Assembly (NCBI RefSeq): GCF_013390595.1
Contig: NZ_JACAWV010000019.1
Span: 1-63,125 of the forward strand
Source of the DNA: Rhizobium sp. RM
GTDB lineage: Bacteria > Pseudomonadota > Alphaproteobacteria > Rhizobiales > Rhizobiaceae
Length of the DNA: 63,125 nucleotides
Direction: 5' to 3'
This document shows, piece after piece, positions 1-8,404 of this stretch. The notes beneath the pieces were generated by a model, which made no database searches, was not told the origin of the DNA, and saw only the letters and a program-made list of their open reading frames with translations. A program made the translations under genes and the position numbers. Numbering within the stretch: the stretch's first letter is position 1; every line of letters begins with the position of its first letter.

Positions 1-39
1 AAATCTTCTCATCACATAAGGGCCTCAAGCCCATAACAG

Positions 40-63
40 AGGCCGCACATCGCGGCCTTTTTT
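40..63 (+). terminator. Rho-independent terminator
   Basis: A perfect 7-bp GC-rich stem (AGGCCGC / GCGGCCT, loop ACATC) runs directly into a T tract. This is the classical intrinsic terminator shape for plus-strand transcription. It would end a gene lying left of the window and insulate the tRNA gene that follows. Confidence 0.8.
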
Positions 64-132
64 GTTATAATATCAACTTCTCAGCAGACAAATCTGCTGA
101 ATGAGACTTCGCCAAAGGCAAAGTCATGGTGC

Positions 133-211
<79 letters not shown>

Positions 212-416
212 CTAATCCCCAACACCAAAATTCCCAAATCAGAATCTGAAAAGTAAATCGCAGCATCCCAAGATCACCCGCCGGGGGACTCCAATAACGC
301 GGGCTCGGATGGTGATTAATATCGAAATATAGGTTTTATGGCGCTGGTCTGTGCGTGAAAAGAGTGGCCTTCGCCGCTCCTGTCACGGCAGTCTTCTAGC
401 TCGAATAAACCGATTA

Positions 417-474
417 GATCCGCATGATTTTATATTGAAGGAGAGGCAGGCAGGCGCTTCAGCCTCTGAGCAAT
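417..474 (+). repeat. Diverged repeat copy A (gene relic) in a gene-free stretch
   Basis: The 210-554 interval holds no convincing gene. Positions 417-474 align without gaps to 7478-7535, with 45 of 58 bases identical by hand count. In one plus-strand frame both copies read DPxDxxxKERxxGAxxSEQ. A shared CAGTCTTC also lies upstream of each copy (389 and 7430). Copy A hits a stop codon shortly after the shared part. I infer two decayed pieces of the same former gene; its identity is not recognised. Confidence 0.55.
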
Positions 475-554
475 ACGCCCGACTTCACTAGAAGGAGCCG
501 AGATCCTCGAAGTGGATGTGCCGCAATACGAGCGCGGATTTCTTCATCTTGACC

Positions 555-1124
555 TCACGAAACGTGTTTCGACGATGAGGGGATCTCGCATAGTCCGTTG
601 GCGCACTCGCGGTCCTGCCCGCTCACGGTAGCGGGTTCAATCTCGGGAACGCGTGCTGACAGTGCTGTGGCGATCCTTGCGCCGACCGCGATGTCATCCT
701 CAACCCCGAACGCGTGGTGAAGGATGGATCCGTCGCGCCCGATCAGGACGGACGAGGGTGTGCCGCGCAGGCCGAACCGCCGCATCGTTGCTGGGATGTC
801 GGATCCCGCTTCTGCCAGATCGACGCCGACCGGCGATCGCAGACGGTATTCGTGCAGAAATGCCCGAAGGGTTACTGGCGACATGGCCGCATGATGCTCG
901 AATACCGTATGGATCCCGATGATCTGAAGGTCGGTTCTGGCGAAGATGCGCTCGATGCGTTGCACCTGTGGAATGGCTTCCGTCACACAGCCCGGGCAGA
1001 GAACCTGAAATGTATGAAGGAATACCGGACGACCACGAAGCCCTGCGAGGGTCAACGGGGTTGGTGTATTGAACCATTCACTCACCGCCAATTCAGGCGC
1101 AAGTGTTGTTGAAGAGCTGGACAT
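555..1124 (-). CDS. Redoxin / thioredoxin-fold protein (TlpA/AhpC-TSA type)
   Basis: The product is a 189-aa thioredoxin-fold protein. A CPGC dithiol motif sits at residues 43-46 after the beta strand VFLHTFQ, and RGTPSSVLIGRDG near residue 120 matches the cis-proline region of TlpA-like redoxins. A second pair of cysteines lies near the C terminus (ECANGLC). There is no signal peptide, so a cytoplasmic disulfide reductase or peroxiredoxin-like role is likely. The start is an ATG with AGGA about nine bases upstream. It is the last gene of a minus-strand run and follows an AhpD-like gene, which fits a thiol-peroxide defence pair. The precise substrate is unknown. Confidence 0.75.
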   Translation of the reverse strand: MSSSSTTLAPELAVSEWFNTPTPLTLAGLRGRPVFLHTFQVLCPGCVTEAIPQVQRIERIFARTDLQIIGIHTVFEHHAAMSPVTLRAFLHEYRLRSPVGVDLAEAGSDIPATMRRFGLRGTPSSVLIGRDGSILHHAFGVEDDIAVGARIATALSARVPEIEPATVSGQDRECANGLCEIPSSSKHVS

Positions 1125-1145
1125 AATTCTTGATCCTTAGATTGT

Positions 1146-1174
1146 GGGCGGACCGGAGAGGAAACGGTCCGCCC
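1146..1174 (-). terminator. Strong hairpin between the AhpD-like and redoxin genes
   Basis: A perfect 10-bp stem (GGGCGGACCG / CGGTCCGCCC, nine-base loop) sits in the gap between the two minus-strand genes. No T tract follows on the minus strand. It may therefore attenuate transcription or protect the upstream mRNA rather than act as a classical terminator. Confidence 0.5.
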
Positions 1175-1183
1175 TCTAGGGGC

Positions 1184-1735
1184 TTACGCGGCGGCGGCAC
1201 GCGTGAGCTTCACTCCCGGAAAATCGACCGGAACATCGAGCGCGACATTCAGGTAGTTGGTGAAGAGATTGAGCGCGATGTGAGCGATAATCTCGACGAT
1301 TTCCTCGTCATCAAACCCTGCCGCTCTGAGAGCATCTACATCGGCGATCTTTATATCCGCTCGCTCGTTCACCACCTTGATCGCGAACCGGAGCGCTGCA
1401 GCCGTGCGTGCATCGGCAGAACGGCCCGCTTGAGCCTCAAGCATTTCCTGCGCGGTCGCGCCAGCCTTTCGGCCAAGACCGGTGTGTGCAGCGAGGCAAT
1501 AATTGCAATTGTTGCGATCAGCGATGGCGACGGCTATCTGCTCGCCGAGCTTGGCACCGAGACGGCCGTTGCCCAGGGCCCCGAACGAGCCCCACATGCT
1601 GGAAAGTGCTGCTGGCGAGTTGGCCGCCGCCTTGAACATATTGGGCACCATGCCGAAAGCGGCCTTGATCTGCGAAAGCTGTTCACCCGTCATTCCTGTT
1701 GCATCGGACGGGTCTATGAGGGTAATCCTTGTCAT
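1184..1735 (-). CDS. AhpD-like / carboxymuconolactone decarboxylase-family peroxidase-related protein
   Basis: The product is 183 aa from the chosen ATG. It has the alkylhydroperoxidase-D core: a conserved acidic residue in KLGEQIAVA, then NCNYCLAAHT with the CxxC and following His that form the active site of this family. AhpD-like proteins reduce peroxides or recycle peroxiredoxins through the dithiol. The start at 1735 is preferred over an in-frame ATG at 1750 because AAAGGAAAG lies just before it. The adjoining downstream redoxin gene could be its reductant. Family assignment is firm; the physiological substrate is not. Confidence 0.85.
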   Translation of the reverse strand: MTRITLIDPSDATGMTGEQLSQIKAAFGMVPNMFKAAANSPAALSSMWGSFGALGNGRLGAKLGEQIAVAIADRNNCNYCLAAHTGLGRKAGATAQEMLEAQAGRSADARTAAALRFAIKVVNERADIKIADVDALRAAGFDDEEIVEIIAHIALNLFTNYLNVALDVPVDFPGVKLTRAAAA

Positions 1736-1806
1736 GTTCTTTCCTTTCATTTGCCTGGAGGGGGAGATTTGTCGGTCTGGCGATGGCAGTCGCCGGACCG
1801 ACGTTA

Positions 1807-2523
1807 TCAGTCAGCCGCGATCACTTTACCTGGCAGACTGAGATTTCCGGATGCAACTTTGAAGACGTTGCTGACGCACAGCAGCGGTGCGTGCAGATTA
1901 CCGTTGACCTTGAGGCCAGCGGTGACGCCATCAAAGGATGCACCTTTGATACCGCTAATCAGAGACAGCGGGATTTCCACATCAACCGACTCTCCTTTGA
2001 AAGTCGTTGGATATTCTGGGCTATCGATCAGAAGCGGAACACCCGGCCAGGTCGCTGGAACCTTGGGCTTGGCGCCTTCCGGAATGTCGATGACCTTGAG
2101 TCCACCGCCACAGGCTTTGTCCTGGGCTAACACGACCCAGTGCGGATGCCAGATGTGGCGGTTCTTGCCGCCATAAGCCGCATCGTCGAAATCGGGATGG
2201 AAGGTTACGGCCAGCGCAACGATGCCCTGATCCTTCTCGAAGCCGATCTCGCCGCTGTTAAGGCTGGTCGGCCACACATAGGCGTAGACACTGGAACCCT
2301 CGAACTTGCCGGTCGCGTCCGGCTTGTCCTTGCCGGCCTCGCCGCGGACGCGTGTCGTAAATACCGCTGTATCGCCTTTTGTGACGATGGTGGTCTCGAT
2401 GATGTCGAATGCGGCCTGCACGGCCTCCGCCGGCTTTGCCTCAATGGAATGGGCTTCGTCTGAAGTCAGCCATAGCGCTGCCGTCCCGGCGACAAGGGCG
2501 CCGGTTGCGAATTTCAGTAGCAT
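1807..2523 (-). CDS. Exported protein of unknown function
   Basis: This 238-aa protein begins with a typical signal sequence (MLLKFATGALVAGTAALWL, cleavage probably near residue 26), so it is likely periplasmic. The mature part is rich in beta-type segments and has no motif I recognise. AAGGAG stands seven bases before the ATG. It lies between a MarR regulator and an AhpD-like gene in a co-directional set, so I infer it belongs to the same thiol or oxidative response. No enzymatic function is proposed. Confidence 0.7.
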   Translation of the reverse strand: MLLKFATGALVAGTAALWLTSDEAHSIEAKPAEAVQAAFDIIETTIVTKGDTAVFTTRVRGEAGKDKPDATGKFEGSSVYAYVWPTSLNSGEIGFEKDQGIVALAVTFHPDFDDAAYGGKNRHIWHPHWVVLAQDKACGGGLKVIDIPEGAKPKVPATWPGVPLLIDSPEYPTTFKGESVDVEIPLSLISGIKGASFDGVTAGLKVNGNLHAPLLCVSNVFKVASGNLSLPGKVIAAD

Positions 2524-2562
2524 TGAAGTTCTCCTTACTTTTCTGTTTGCCTGGAGGGTTGA

Positions 2563-3207
2563 TTATCCTTCGACGAAAGCGTTCCAGGTGGCAGCCCGGA
2601 TCGCTGGGTCGGCGGTTTCATGGTCGCGGCAATCGATGCGGAGCTCCCGCTGGCCGAAGGCCGCGTCTACGAAATTGCAATGATGCGGCCTTGCCGCATC
2701 GGTATGAACGAATGGCGCGAAGTATCGACAGCTTGCGCACATCCGCTGGATCGGTATCGCCTCGCGTTCCTGCAGGGTACGGATCATCTTGACCAGCGTG
2801 AGCAGGAGTTCCTCCTGCTCCTGCCCGTCCAGCACCCCGGTCGCCTGTTCGGCATCGCCTTCGACCGTGCCGCCCGCCCGCAGTGCGGCGACACCTTCGG
2901 ACGTTAGGCCAACGCTTACGCCACGCCTGTCATTCGCTGTCTGGCGCTTTTCGACGTAGCCCTTGCGTTCAAGGGCGCCGATGGAGTCCGTAGCCGTTGG
3001 CTGGGAGACCGCCAGATGCAGGGCGATGTCCTTGACGCTTAGTCCGCCCTTGCGTCCCTCCAGCAGTTCGAGGATCGAAAGCTGCGTCGGATTGATTCCG
3101 GCGAGTTTCGCCCTGTTCCAGTCGTCGGCGCGCATGACCATCGCGATCCGCGAAAGGCCCTCGCGGATACGGTGTTGAATGGCTGTCGGGTTCGTCGGCG
3201 TTTCCAT
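2563..3207 (-). CDS. MarR-family transcriptional regulator with cysteine-rich C-terminal tail
   Basis: The 214-aa product has a MarR winged helix at about residues 15-130, including LSVKDIALHLAVSQPTATDS as the recognition helix region and a DRRGVSVGLTSEG wing. The usual family length is 140-160 residues. Here some 60 extra residues follow, with cysteines and histidines in the order CASC, then HHC, then CRDH, which suggests a metal site or thiol switch. MarR proteins usually repress neighbouring genes and themselves. A palindrome lies just upstream of this start. The flanking redox genes fit a redox-sensing role. The start is the first ATG; its ribosome-binding site is weak. Confidence 0.85.
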   Translation of the reverse strand: METPTNPTAIQHRIREGLSRIAMVMRADDWNRAKLAGINPTQLSILELLEGRKGGLSVKDIALHLAVSQPTATDSIGALERKGYVEKRQTANDRRGVSVGLTSEGVAALRAGGTVEGDAEQATGVLDGQEQEELLLTLVKMIRTLQEREAIPIQRMCASCRYFAPFVHTDAARPHHCNFVDAAFGQRELRIDCRDHETADPAIRAATWNAFVEG

Positions 3208-3218
3208 AGTGCTTATAT

Positions 3219-3231
3219 ATAGGAATCCTAT
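3219..3231 (-). promoter_or_regulatory. Probable MarR operator palindrome
   Basis: ATAGGA-A-TCCTAT is a perfect 6-bp inverted repeat around a single central base, in an AT-rich stretch 12-24 bases before the MarR start codon. MarR dimers typically bind such short palindromes overlapping their own promoter. I infer autoregulation, possibly covering the downstream exported-protein, AhpD-like and redoxin genes. Confidence 0.6.
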
Positions 3232-3277
3232 TTAAATGCAAGTGGCATGAGCTGAACCCCGAGATTTCCCATGATGC

Positions 3278-4477
3278 CTATTGTTTGGTCGGGGGTGCAC
3301 CTATGCCTTCGTCTGCCCGTGGCCCATGCGGATGATCGGGATTGTAGGAGTGTGTCGCGCGCTCATCGGGCGCCGCTTGTAAAGAATATTCGCTGCCGTA
3401 GAAGGTCAGGTGCAGGCCCCAATAGGCGGTCGCAAACACAAGAAGGGCCGTGGCGACACCACCCGGGATCGCCGCGATATGGATTTTCAGCGACGGCAGC
3501 ATGCGTGTCTTTCGGCATTGGTCGCAGGCGACCGCCACCAGGATTGCCATGATCAGGCCGTGACCGATGAGGTCGATCCGGCCGAACGGCCAGACCGCGG
3601 CGGTGAAGATGACGAGCAGGGCGATGGCCGACAGTCGCCGCACGAGCGGTGTCCACAGAAGTCCGAAGCCCATGGTGAATTCCGCCACGCCTGCCATTGG
3701 AATGAAGACATCGCGCGGCATGCCGAAGGTGAGGAAAGGCTTTTCCTCAACGAGCGGATAGAACCATTCCGGATAGGCAAATTTTTCCAGGCTCGACCAC
3801 ATCAGTGCGATGGCTAGACCCCATCGCAATGCCTCGAACCGATGGGAACGCAACGCCTCGTTTTTCGATGGTTCCATGATCAGGTAGGCTGCGACACCGA
3901 CGCCGAGCGCCAGGTAGTCGAAGAGATGGAACAGGTCATAGTCGCGCAGCGCCAGGAGCCACAGCGCTATGATGCCGATGCCCGCCAGCGGCATTGTGGG
4001 CCGGAAAAAAATGCAGCCGGCAATGAGCAGTTGCAGCCACGACACCCATTCGCTCGGCGTCTTGAGGTCCGGTGTGAGGTAGACCCCGCCGACAGAGAAG
4101 ATCGCGACGAAGAACGCTCCGACGGTAACCCTGACATAGTCGTCGAGCCTGTTCCACAAGAATGCGGTCGCGCGATCCAGTCCGCGGTGTATCGTCTCGC
4201 CCCAGGTGCTGATTTCTATCAGCCGCGTCCCGGCGAAAAAAATCACCACCAGTGCAATGCCAATCCAGAACCAAATATCGGCGATCACCGTGGTGACCGG
4301 CTGTGGTGGTGCATCGATGATGTAGGGGGCAAACCACTTGACGTGCGCCACGGCCGGCTCAAACGGGAACATGGCCAGGCCGGCGACCAGGAGGATCAAG
4401 CGGATGGCTCGCAATGAGAGCGGTTCCGGCGCGCCGATCGGGGAGGAAAGTCTGGAAGCGTAGCGCGTCATACTCAC
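3278..4477 (-). CDS. Polytopic membrane protein of unknown function
   Basis: The 399-aa product has about nine to ten hydrophobic segments, starting near residue 25 (AIRLILLVAGLAMF), and a hydrophilic His/Pro-rich C-terminal tail. An aromatic and proline-rich stretch, HVKWFAPYIIDAPPQP, follows the first membrane segment. It faintly recalls DoxX/DoxD-like quinone-linked membrane proteins, but I cannot assign it. Its ATG overlaps the stop of the upstream isochorismatase-type gene as ATGA, implying translational coupling and a joint function. Confidence 0.7.
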   Translation of the reverse strand: MSMTRYASRLSSPIGAPEPLSLRAIRLILLVAGLAMFPFEPAVAHVKWFAPYIIDAPPQPVTTVIADIWFWIGIALVVIFFAGTRLIEISTWGETIHRGLDRATAFLWNRLDDYVRVTVGAFFVAIFSVGGVYLTPDLKTPSEWVSWLQLLIAGCIFFRPTMPLAGIGIIALWLLALRDYDLFHLFDYLALGVGVAAYLIMEPSKNEALRSHRFEALRWGLAIALMWSSLEKFAYPEWFYPLVEEKPFLTFGMPRDVFIPMAGVAEFTMGFGLLWTPLVRRLSAIALLVIFTAAVWPFGRIDLIGHGLIMAILVAVACDQCRKTRMLPSLKIHIAAIPGGVATALLVFATAYWGLHLTFYGSEYSLQAAPDERATHSYNPDHPHGPRADEGIGAPPTKQ

Positions 4478-5106
4478 TTTGGCGTCCCTTCAAGTGCTGC
4501 GATCACCGCTTCGGTTGACAGAATGGCCGAGGCATAAGCTGGTGCGTTCAGTTCGACGGTGGTGGCGACCTCCTGCGAGTTGAAGGCTGCGATGGCATCG
4601 GTAACAAGCGTGACGTGGTATCCGAGTTCGGCGGCGTACCGCATGGTTGAATCGATGCAAGTGTTGGCGCGCAAACCGATGATAATGACCTTTTCGACGC
4701 CGCTCTGCCTCAGCAGGAGATCGAGGTCGGTGTTTTGGAAACCGCTCGACAACCAGTGCTGCTGCGCCACCGCGTCGCCCGGCCGCGGCTCGAAGTCCGG
4801 ATGGAAGCTGCCGCCCCATGTGCCTTCCGCAAAAGCCTTGAGGCTGCTCGCGCCTGCCTGCGCCGGGGGCTGATGCTTCCACCTGAGAAAATCGCCCTCA
4901 CGCCAACGATGATGTGGGGCAATGAACACCCGGATGCCTGCCTTGCGACAGGCAGCCAGTACCCTTTTCATATTCTCGACGGTGTTCAGTCTCTTTATGG
5001 TGGCTTCGCAGTAGCCGTAGAGCACGCCGCCTTGCGAGATGAAATCGTTGTACGGGTCGACAATCAGGAGCCCGGTCGTTTCCGTCTCATAGATTGTGTG
5101 AGACAT
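4474..5106 (-). CDS. Isochorismatase-family cysteine hydrolase
   Basis: The 210-aa product has the cysteine hydrolase fold. The early acidic motif is IVDPYNDF (Asp17/Asp21) and the nucleophile lies in LRANTCIDS (Cys150), followed by the usual YHVTLVTDA segment. Members hydrolyse isochorismate, nicotinamide, N-carbamoyl amides or related compounds; the substrate here cannot be told. The start at 5106 is chosen because GGAGAA stands six bases before this ATG. A longer in-frame extension to 5160 lacks such support. It is coupled to the membrane protein downstream by an ATGA overlap. Confidence 0.85.
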   Translation of the reverse strand: MSHTIYETETTGLLIVDPYNDFISQGGVLYGYCEATIKRLNTVENMKRVLAACRKAGIRVFIAPHHRWREGDFLRWKHQPPAQAGASSLKAFAEGTWGGSFHPDFEPRPGDAVAQQHWLSSGFQNTDLDLLLRQSGVEKVIIIGLRANTCIDSTMRYAAELGYHVTLVTDAIAAFNSQEVATTVELNAPAYASAILSTEAVIAALEGTPK

Positions 5107-5219
5107 GATGCATTCTCCATTAGAGGCCGGTGCGGACATCGGGACCGTGCCGGGTCCCAACGGTTCGAGCTATTCGGCAGCTTGTGTGATATCGAGCCCG
5201 ATTGGTATCGGCATTCTCC

Positions 5220-6068
5220 TCACACGTTGCACACGAAGCTGGCGATGATGTCTGCGCTCGCCTGCGGATGCTGGTGATGCGGGCCATGACCGGACTGCGG
5301 GAACGTGAGCAACGTCACGGTGGGCAGCATCTCGTTAAGGGCGTACCAGTTTTCGACCGGAAAGATGATGTCGTGGTCGCCGCCGATATGGATGATCGGA
5401 ATGTGCGTCTGCTTCAGCATCTGCAGTACGGGGGGAGCGGGGAAGGCCGGGCTTCTGGGACCATGCGCAAGCAGGGGGCGTGCAAATTCCACTGGTACTG
5501 GCGGGCACAGGTCTTGCTTGCGGGCCTCGATTCTTGCTTGGGAGCGGGCAGCCGCTTCCCGACTGGCTGCGGAGCGCGGTTCGAAGAACAGCGCCGTAAT
5601 GTCTTCTATCGTGTAAACGTCCTTGCCGGCGAGGTCGTAGAAAAGCTGTTCGGCAAGTTTGACCAGATCGCCGGGTGGTGTCGTCCCGAGGAGGGCAAGA
5701 TGGCTGATCCCGTTTGGATGCAGGGCAAGCGTTGCTTGCGCCACCATCCCGCCGAGCGACCAGCCTGCAAGGACGACCCCTTCCAACTCCAATCCGGCAA
5801 CAATATCGCGCGGGTCCGCCGTCATCTCGATCGGGTTATATGTCGGGGTCCCTGTCGAAAGCCCTAGCCCGGAATAGTCGAAGGTGATGACGCGTAAGCC
5901 GTTCGCTGCGAGCGCATCGAGAAATGCGGGATCCCAGAGATCCATAACACCGCGAAAGCGGTTGCACAGCACGATCGGGGTGCCAGACCCGATTGATCGA
6001 TAGGCCAGGGTCCGGTCGTTTAACGGAAGATACTGTGTCGGTGCAAATGTTGCTGAAGTCCCGTCCAT
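5220..6068 (-). CDS. Alpha/beta-fold hydrolase
   Basis: The 282-aa product has the nucleophile elbow GWSLGG (Ser104), a late acidic loop GGDHDIIFP, and SGHGPHHQHP containing the catalytic histidine. The oxyanion region around residue 36 reads CNRFRGVMD rather than the usual HG. The best match is the fluoroacetate dehalogenase/esterase-like branch that takes small hydrophobic esters or lactones. No signal peptide is seen. It stands between the AraC regulator and the isochorismatase-type gene on the same strand, so it may be controlled by that regulator. Substrate unknown. Confidence 0.85.
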   Translation of the reverse strand: MDGTSATFAPTQYLPLNDRTLAYRSIGSGTPIVLCNRFRGVMDLWDPAFLDALAANGLRVITFDYSGLGLSTGTPTYNPIEMTADPRDIVAGLELEGVVLAGWSLGGMVAQATLALHPNGISHLALLGTTPPGDLVKLAEQLFYDLAGKDVYTIEDITALFFEPRSAASREAAARSQARIEARKQDLCPPVPVEFARPLLAHGPRSPAFPAPPVLQMLKQTHIPIIHIGGDHDIIFPVENWYALNEMLPTVTLLTFPQSGHGPHHQHPQASADIIASFVCNV

Positions 6069-6268
6069 GCGATTTTTCCATCCTTAAGAAGGCGAACGAA
6101 AGCGCTGCATGCCAGCCGCGCAAGAGTACTGCGAGCCTGATTGGGGGTCTTGTAAGTTCTTGCTTTCGGCAGAGCGCGGTCGTCCGACTTTCGTCTAAAT
6201 CGTTCGTGGCCGAGCGACTGGCCATTGTCGGCGGTTCGAGAAGATCGAGGAGGTCAAGATGGTGGGCG

Positions 6269-7213
6269 TCAGCCGCAGCGAACTCTTTGCCACGTTCCCG
6301 GAGGCATGCCGACAATGCGGCTGAAGCTCTTTGTTAAATGCGCCTGATCGAAGAAGCCGACTGCATGCGCCACGTCGGCTGGCCTCATCCGGCGGTCGCA
6401 TAGCATGGCCTGTGCGACGCGGACCCGCTCGCGCGTGTGCCAGGCATGTGGAGAAACACCCAGAGAAGTCTTGAAAGCGCGGCAGAAGTGGAATGGCGAA
6501 AGTTGAACGAGATTGCAGAGTTCGCTCAGCCGAATGTTCGAGGCGAGCCGCGAGCGCATGTATTCGACCAGAAGGCGGCGTTGTGTCGGGGACAGGCCGT
6601 AGGGGCGGTCCTCTCCCGGCTTCTCCAGTCGCGATATGGCGTTGAGGAGCGAAAGCATGAGGAGATCATCGCGGAGTGTTTCACCGCTATCCTCCTCGCT
6701 GCAAGCGAGCTCGAACTGCCGTGCCACATGATAGAGTGTCTCATCGTAGAACATGTGCCTGGGGCGAAAGTCGCAGGCCTCGAAACCCGCGCCTAGTTGC
6801 TGCCCAAGCTTGCCGACGTCAAACTGCAGGACGAGCCACCGAAGGTATCCGGAGGGCTGATCGAAAAAGCCCCACTGCCGCGCTCCCGGCGCGCTGACCG
6901 ACATCTGAAACGGTGTGTCGTGGGTCGGCGTGGGTCGGCGCGACCTGTGGGGACCGATCGTTACGCGCGCATTGTCCTGAGCCAGCATCACAACGAGCCG
7001 TGAGCAATCAGCTTCGTCCGAATTGTAGGAAGGGCGAAGGCAGGAGGCTTCCACGACCTTGGCGCTGAGATGAGTCCACATCGAGACAGACTTGATCCCG
7101 TAGCTGATCCCATCATGGCGTATCGCCGAAACGTGCCTCCAGGCATCGGGCCCGAAGCTCCGTGGTCCGGAAACCATCGTTTGGATGCTGTCATGAGATA
7201 CCTGCCTTGCCAT
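6269..7213 (-). CDS. AraC-family transcriptional regulator
   Basis: The 314-aa product has two helix-turn-helix motifs in its last 100 residues: IRLSELCNLVQLSPFHFCRAFK, then MRPADVAHAVGFFDQAHLTKSF followed by the family signature ending in PGTWQ. The first 190 residues form a probable ligand-binding part with no strong signature. The ATG at 7213 has GGGA about nine bases upstream and is preferred to a TTG 21 bases earlier. It heads the minus-strand gene run and is likely to activate the hydrolase genes downstream. Confidence 0.85.
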   Translation of the reverse strand: MARQVSHDSIQTMVSGPRSFGPDAWRHVSAIRHDGISYGIKSVSMWTHLSAKVVEASCLRPSYNSDEADCSRLVVMLAQDNARVTIGPHRSRRPTPTHDTPFQMSVSAPGARQWGFFDQPSGYLRWLVLQFDVGKLGQQLGAGFEACDFRPRHMFYDETLYHVARQFELACSEEDSGETLRDDLLMLSLLNAISRLEKPGEDRPYGLSPTQRRLLVEYMRSRLASNIRLSELCNLVQLSPFHFCRAFKTSLGVSPHAWHTRERVRVAQAMLCDRRMRPADVAHAVGFFDQAHLTKSFSRIVGMPPGTWQRVRCG

Positions 7214-7477
7214 GCGATATCCCGTTCGGTTCAAACCCTGCGTTAATATGCTTCAATTGGGAGATTGATTTCAATGGACTGTATCGTAATGGTCCGGCGA
7301 TACATATCGCGACTTTCGCTATTCGCCCCAGAATTCATATACGATCGCCTGTCCAAACTTTTGGGCCACAGTCTGACGGCGGTGGCGAGGCTTTGCCTGC
7401 TTTTCGTGTGGGGATGGACAAACAGCGGACAGTCTTCCGTCGGGCCCATAAAGCGTCCGGACGTAGCTAGAGCCCAC

Positions 7478-7535
7478 GATCCATACGATTCTGTCTGGAA
7501 AGAGAGGCGGACAGGCGCTCCAACGTCTGAGCAAT
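7478..7535 (+). repeat. Diverged repeat copy B (gene relic) in a gene-free stretch
   Basis: The interval from 7214 to 7685 has no gene with family support. This copy matches 417-474 at 45 of 58 positions. Most differences respect a codon pattern in the shared frame, and the open frame around it continues to 7621. The pair brackets the eight-gene redox block, as would a duplicated gene fragment or an old insertion scar. Confidence 0.5.
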
Positions 7536-7685
7536 GCTCCAACTTGACTTTTGACGCACTTGAAGATCGAGGACGAGGGTGCCTTCGGACTACATTACGA
7601 TACACTTCCGGGTGCCAATGAAATCCGGGAGATACATGGCTGCCTCAACCTGTGCCGCGATATCTAAAGGTGCAGGAGAAGATTG

Positions 7686-8201
7686 ATGAAGCCGATATAC
7701 GCAGTACTGGGTGTCTGTTCAGTGTCCGTTGCAGTTTTTGGTGGTGCGGCATCCTATTCCAGAGCGACCGATGTTCCATCGGAGAATGCCTCGCCTATTT
7801 ATGGTGTGACCATTCCGGCCGGTTATCGGGACTGGAAGTTCATTGCACCAGCGCAGGAGGCGCCGCCACTGGATGAGTTGCGGGCGGTTCTTGGAAATGA
7901 CATTGCCGTCGATGCCTATAAAAAGGGGACATTGCCGTTCCCTGATGGCTCGGTTCTGGTTAAGCTGGCGTACAAGCGCCAGCAGTCGACCGAATTTCAG
8001 CCAGCGACTGTTCCTGGTGCACCAACAACCGTGCAGGTGATGGTCAAGGATTCGAAAAAATATCCCGACAGCCACGGATGGGGCTTTGGGCGGTTTGTTG
8101 ACGGCAAACCGGTAGACATTGCGCAGCATGAGACCTGTCTTTCGTGCCATGTCGGCAACGTCAAGGATCATGACTACGTCTTTACGCGCTACGCGCCTTA
8201 A
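7686..8201 (+). CDS. Cytochrome P460-family exported haem protein
   Basis: The 171-aa product has an N-terminal signal segment (about residues 4-28). The domain opens with YRDWKFIAP, as in cytochrome P460 proteins. KGTLPFPDGSVLVKLAYK follows, and a haem c motif CLSCH sits at residues 151-155 near the C terminus. Family members are periplasmic c-type haem proteins; P460 itself oxidises hydroxylamine, but most relatives have unknown reactions. The ATG at 7686 with AGGAG seven bases upstream is preferred over the overlapping TTG. It is monocistronic, with a strong terminator behind it and an exported epoxide hydrolase converging on it. Confidence 0.85.
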   Translation: MKPIYAVLGVCSVSVAVFGGAASYSRATDVPSENASPIYGVTIPAGYRDWKFIAPAQEAPPLDELRAVLGNDIAVDAYKKGTLPFPDGSVLVKLAYKRQQSTEFQPATVPGAPTTVQVMVKDSKKYPDSHGWGFGRFVDGKPVDIAQHETCLSCHVGNVKDHDYVFTRYAP

Positions 8202-8245
8202 TCATTCCAGCGTCCATATCCCCCACGGTATTCGTAGACAGTATT

Positions 8246-8280
8246 TCGCCCCGCGTTTCCGAGGACGCGGGGCGATTTTA
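8246..8280 (+). terminator. Rho-independent terminator after the P460 gene
   Basis: An 11-bp perfect stem (TCGCCCCGCGT / ACGCGGGGCGA, eight-base loop) is followed by TTTTATTT. It ends the cytochrome P460-like transcript 45 bases after its stop codon. Confidence 0.85.
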
Positions 8281-8366
8281 TTTGTACGGAGCGAGATTGG
8301 CGTTTCCTGAAAAGTCTGGCGCCCCAAAGCCCATCGGCAATGGCCAGAGCAGTTCATTTTCGGAAT

Positions 8367-8397
8367 GCCGCGCGGCTCTTTCTCCTAGCCGCGCGGC
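8367..8397 (-). terminator. Terminator-like inverted repeat after the epoxide hydrolase gene
   Basis: A perfect 11-bp GC-rich stem (GCCGCGCGGCT / AGCCGCGCGGC, nine-base loop) lies eight bases beyond the minus-strand stop codon. No T run follows, so it may be a weak terminator or an mRNA-end stabiliser. Confidence 0.5.
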
Positions 8398-8404
8398 GGC
8401 GATG

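Noticed and set aside
1130..2176. 348-codon plus-strand open frame
   Set aside because: It is antisense to the AhpD-like and exported-protein genes, which have motifs, a signal peptide and ribosome-binding sites.
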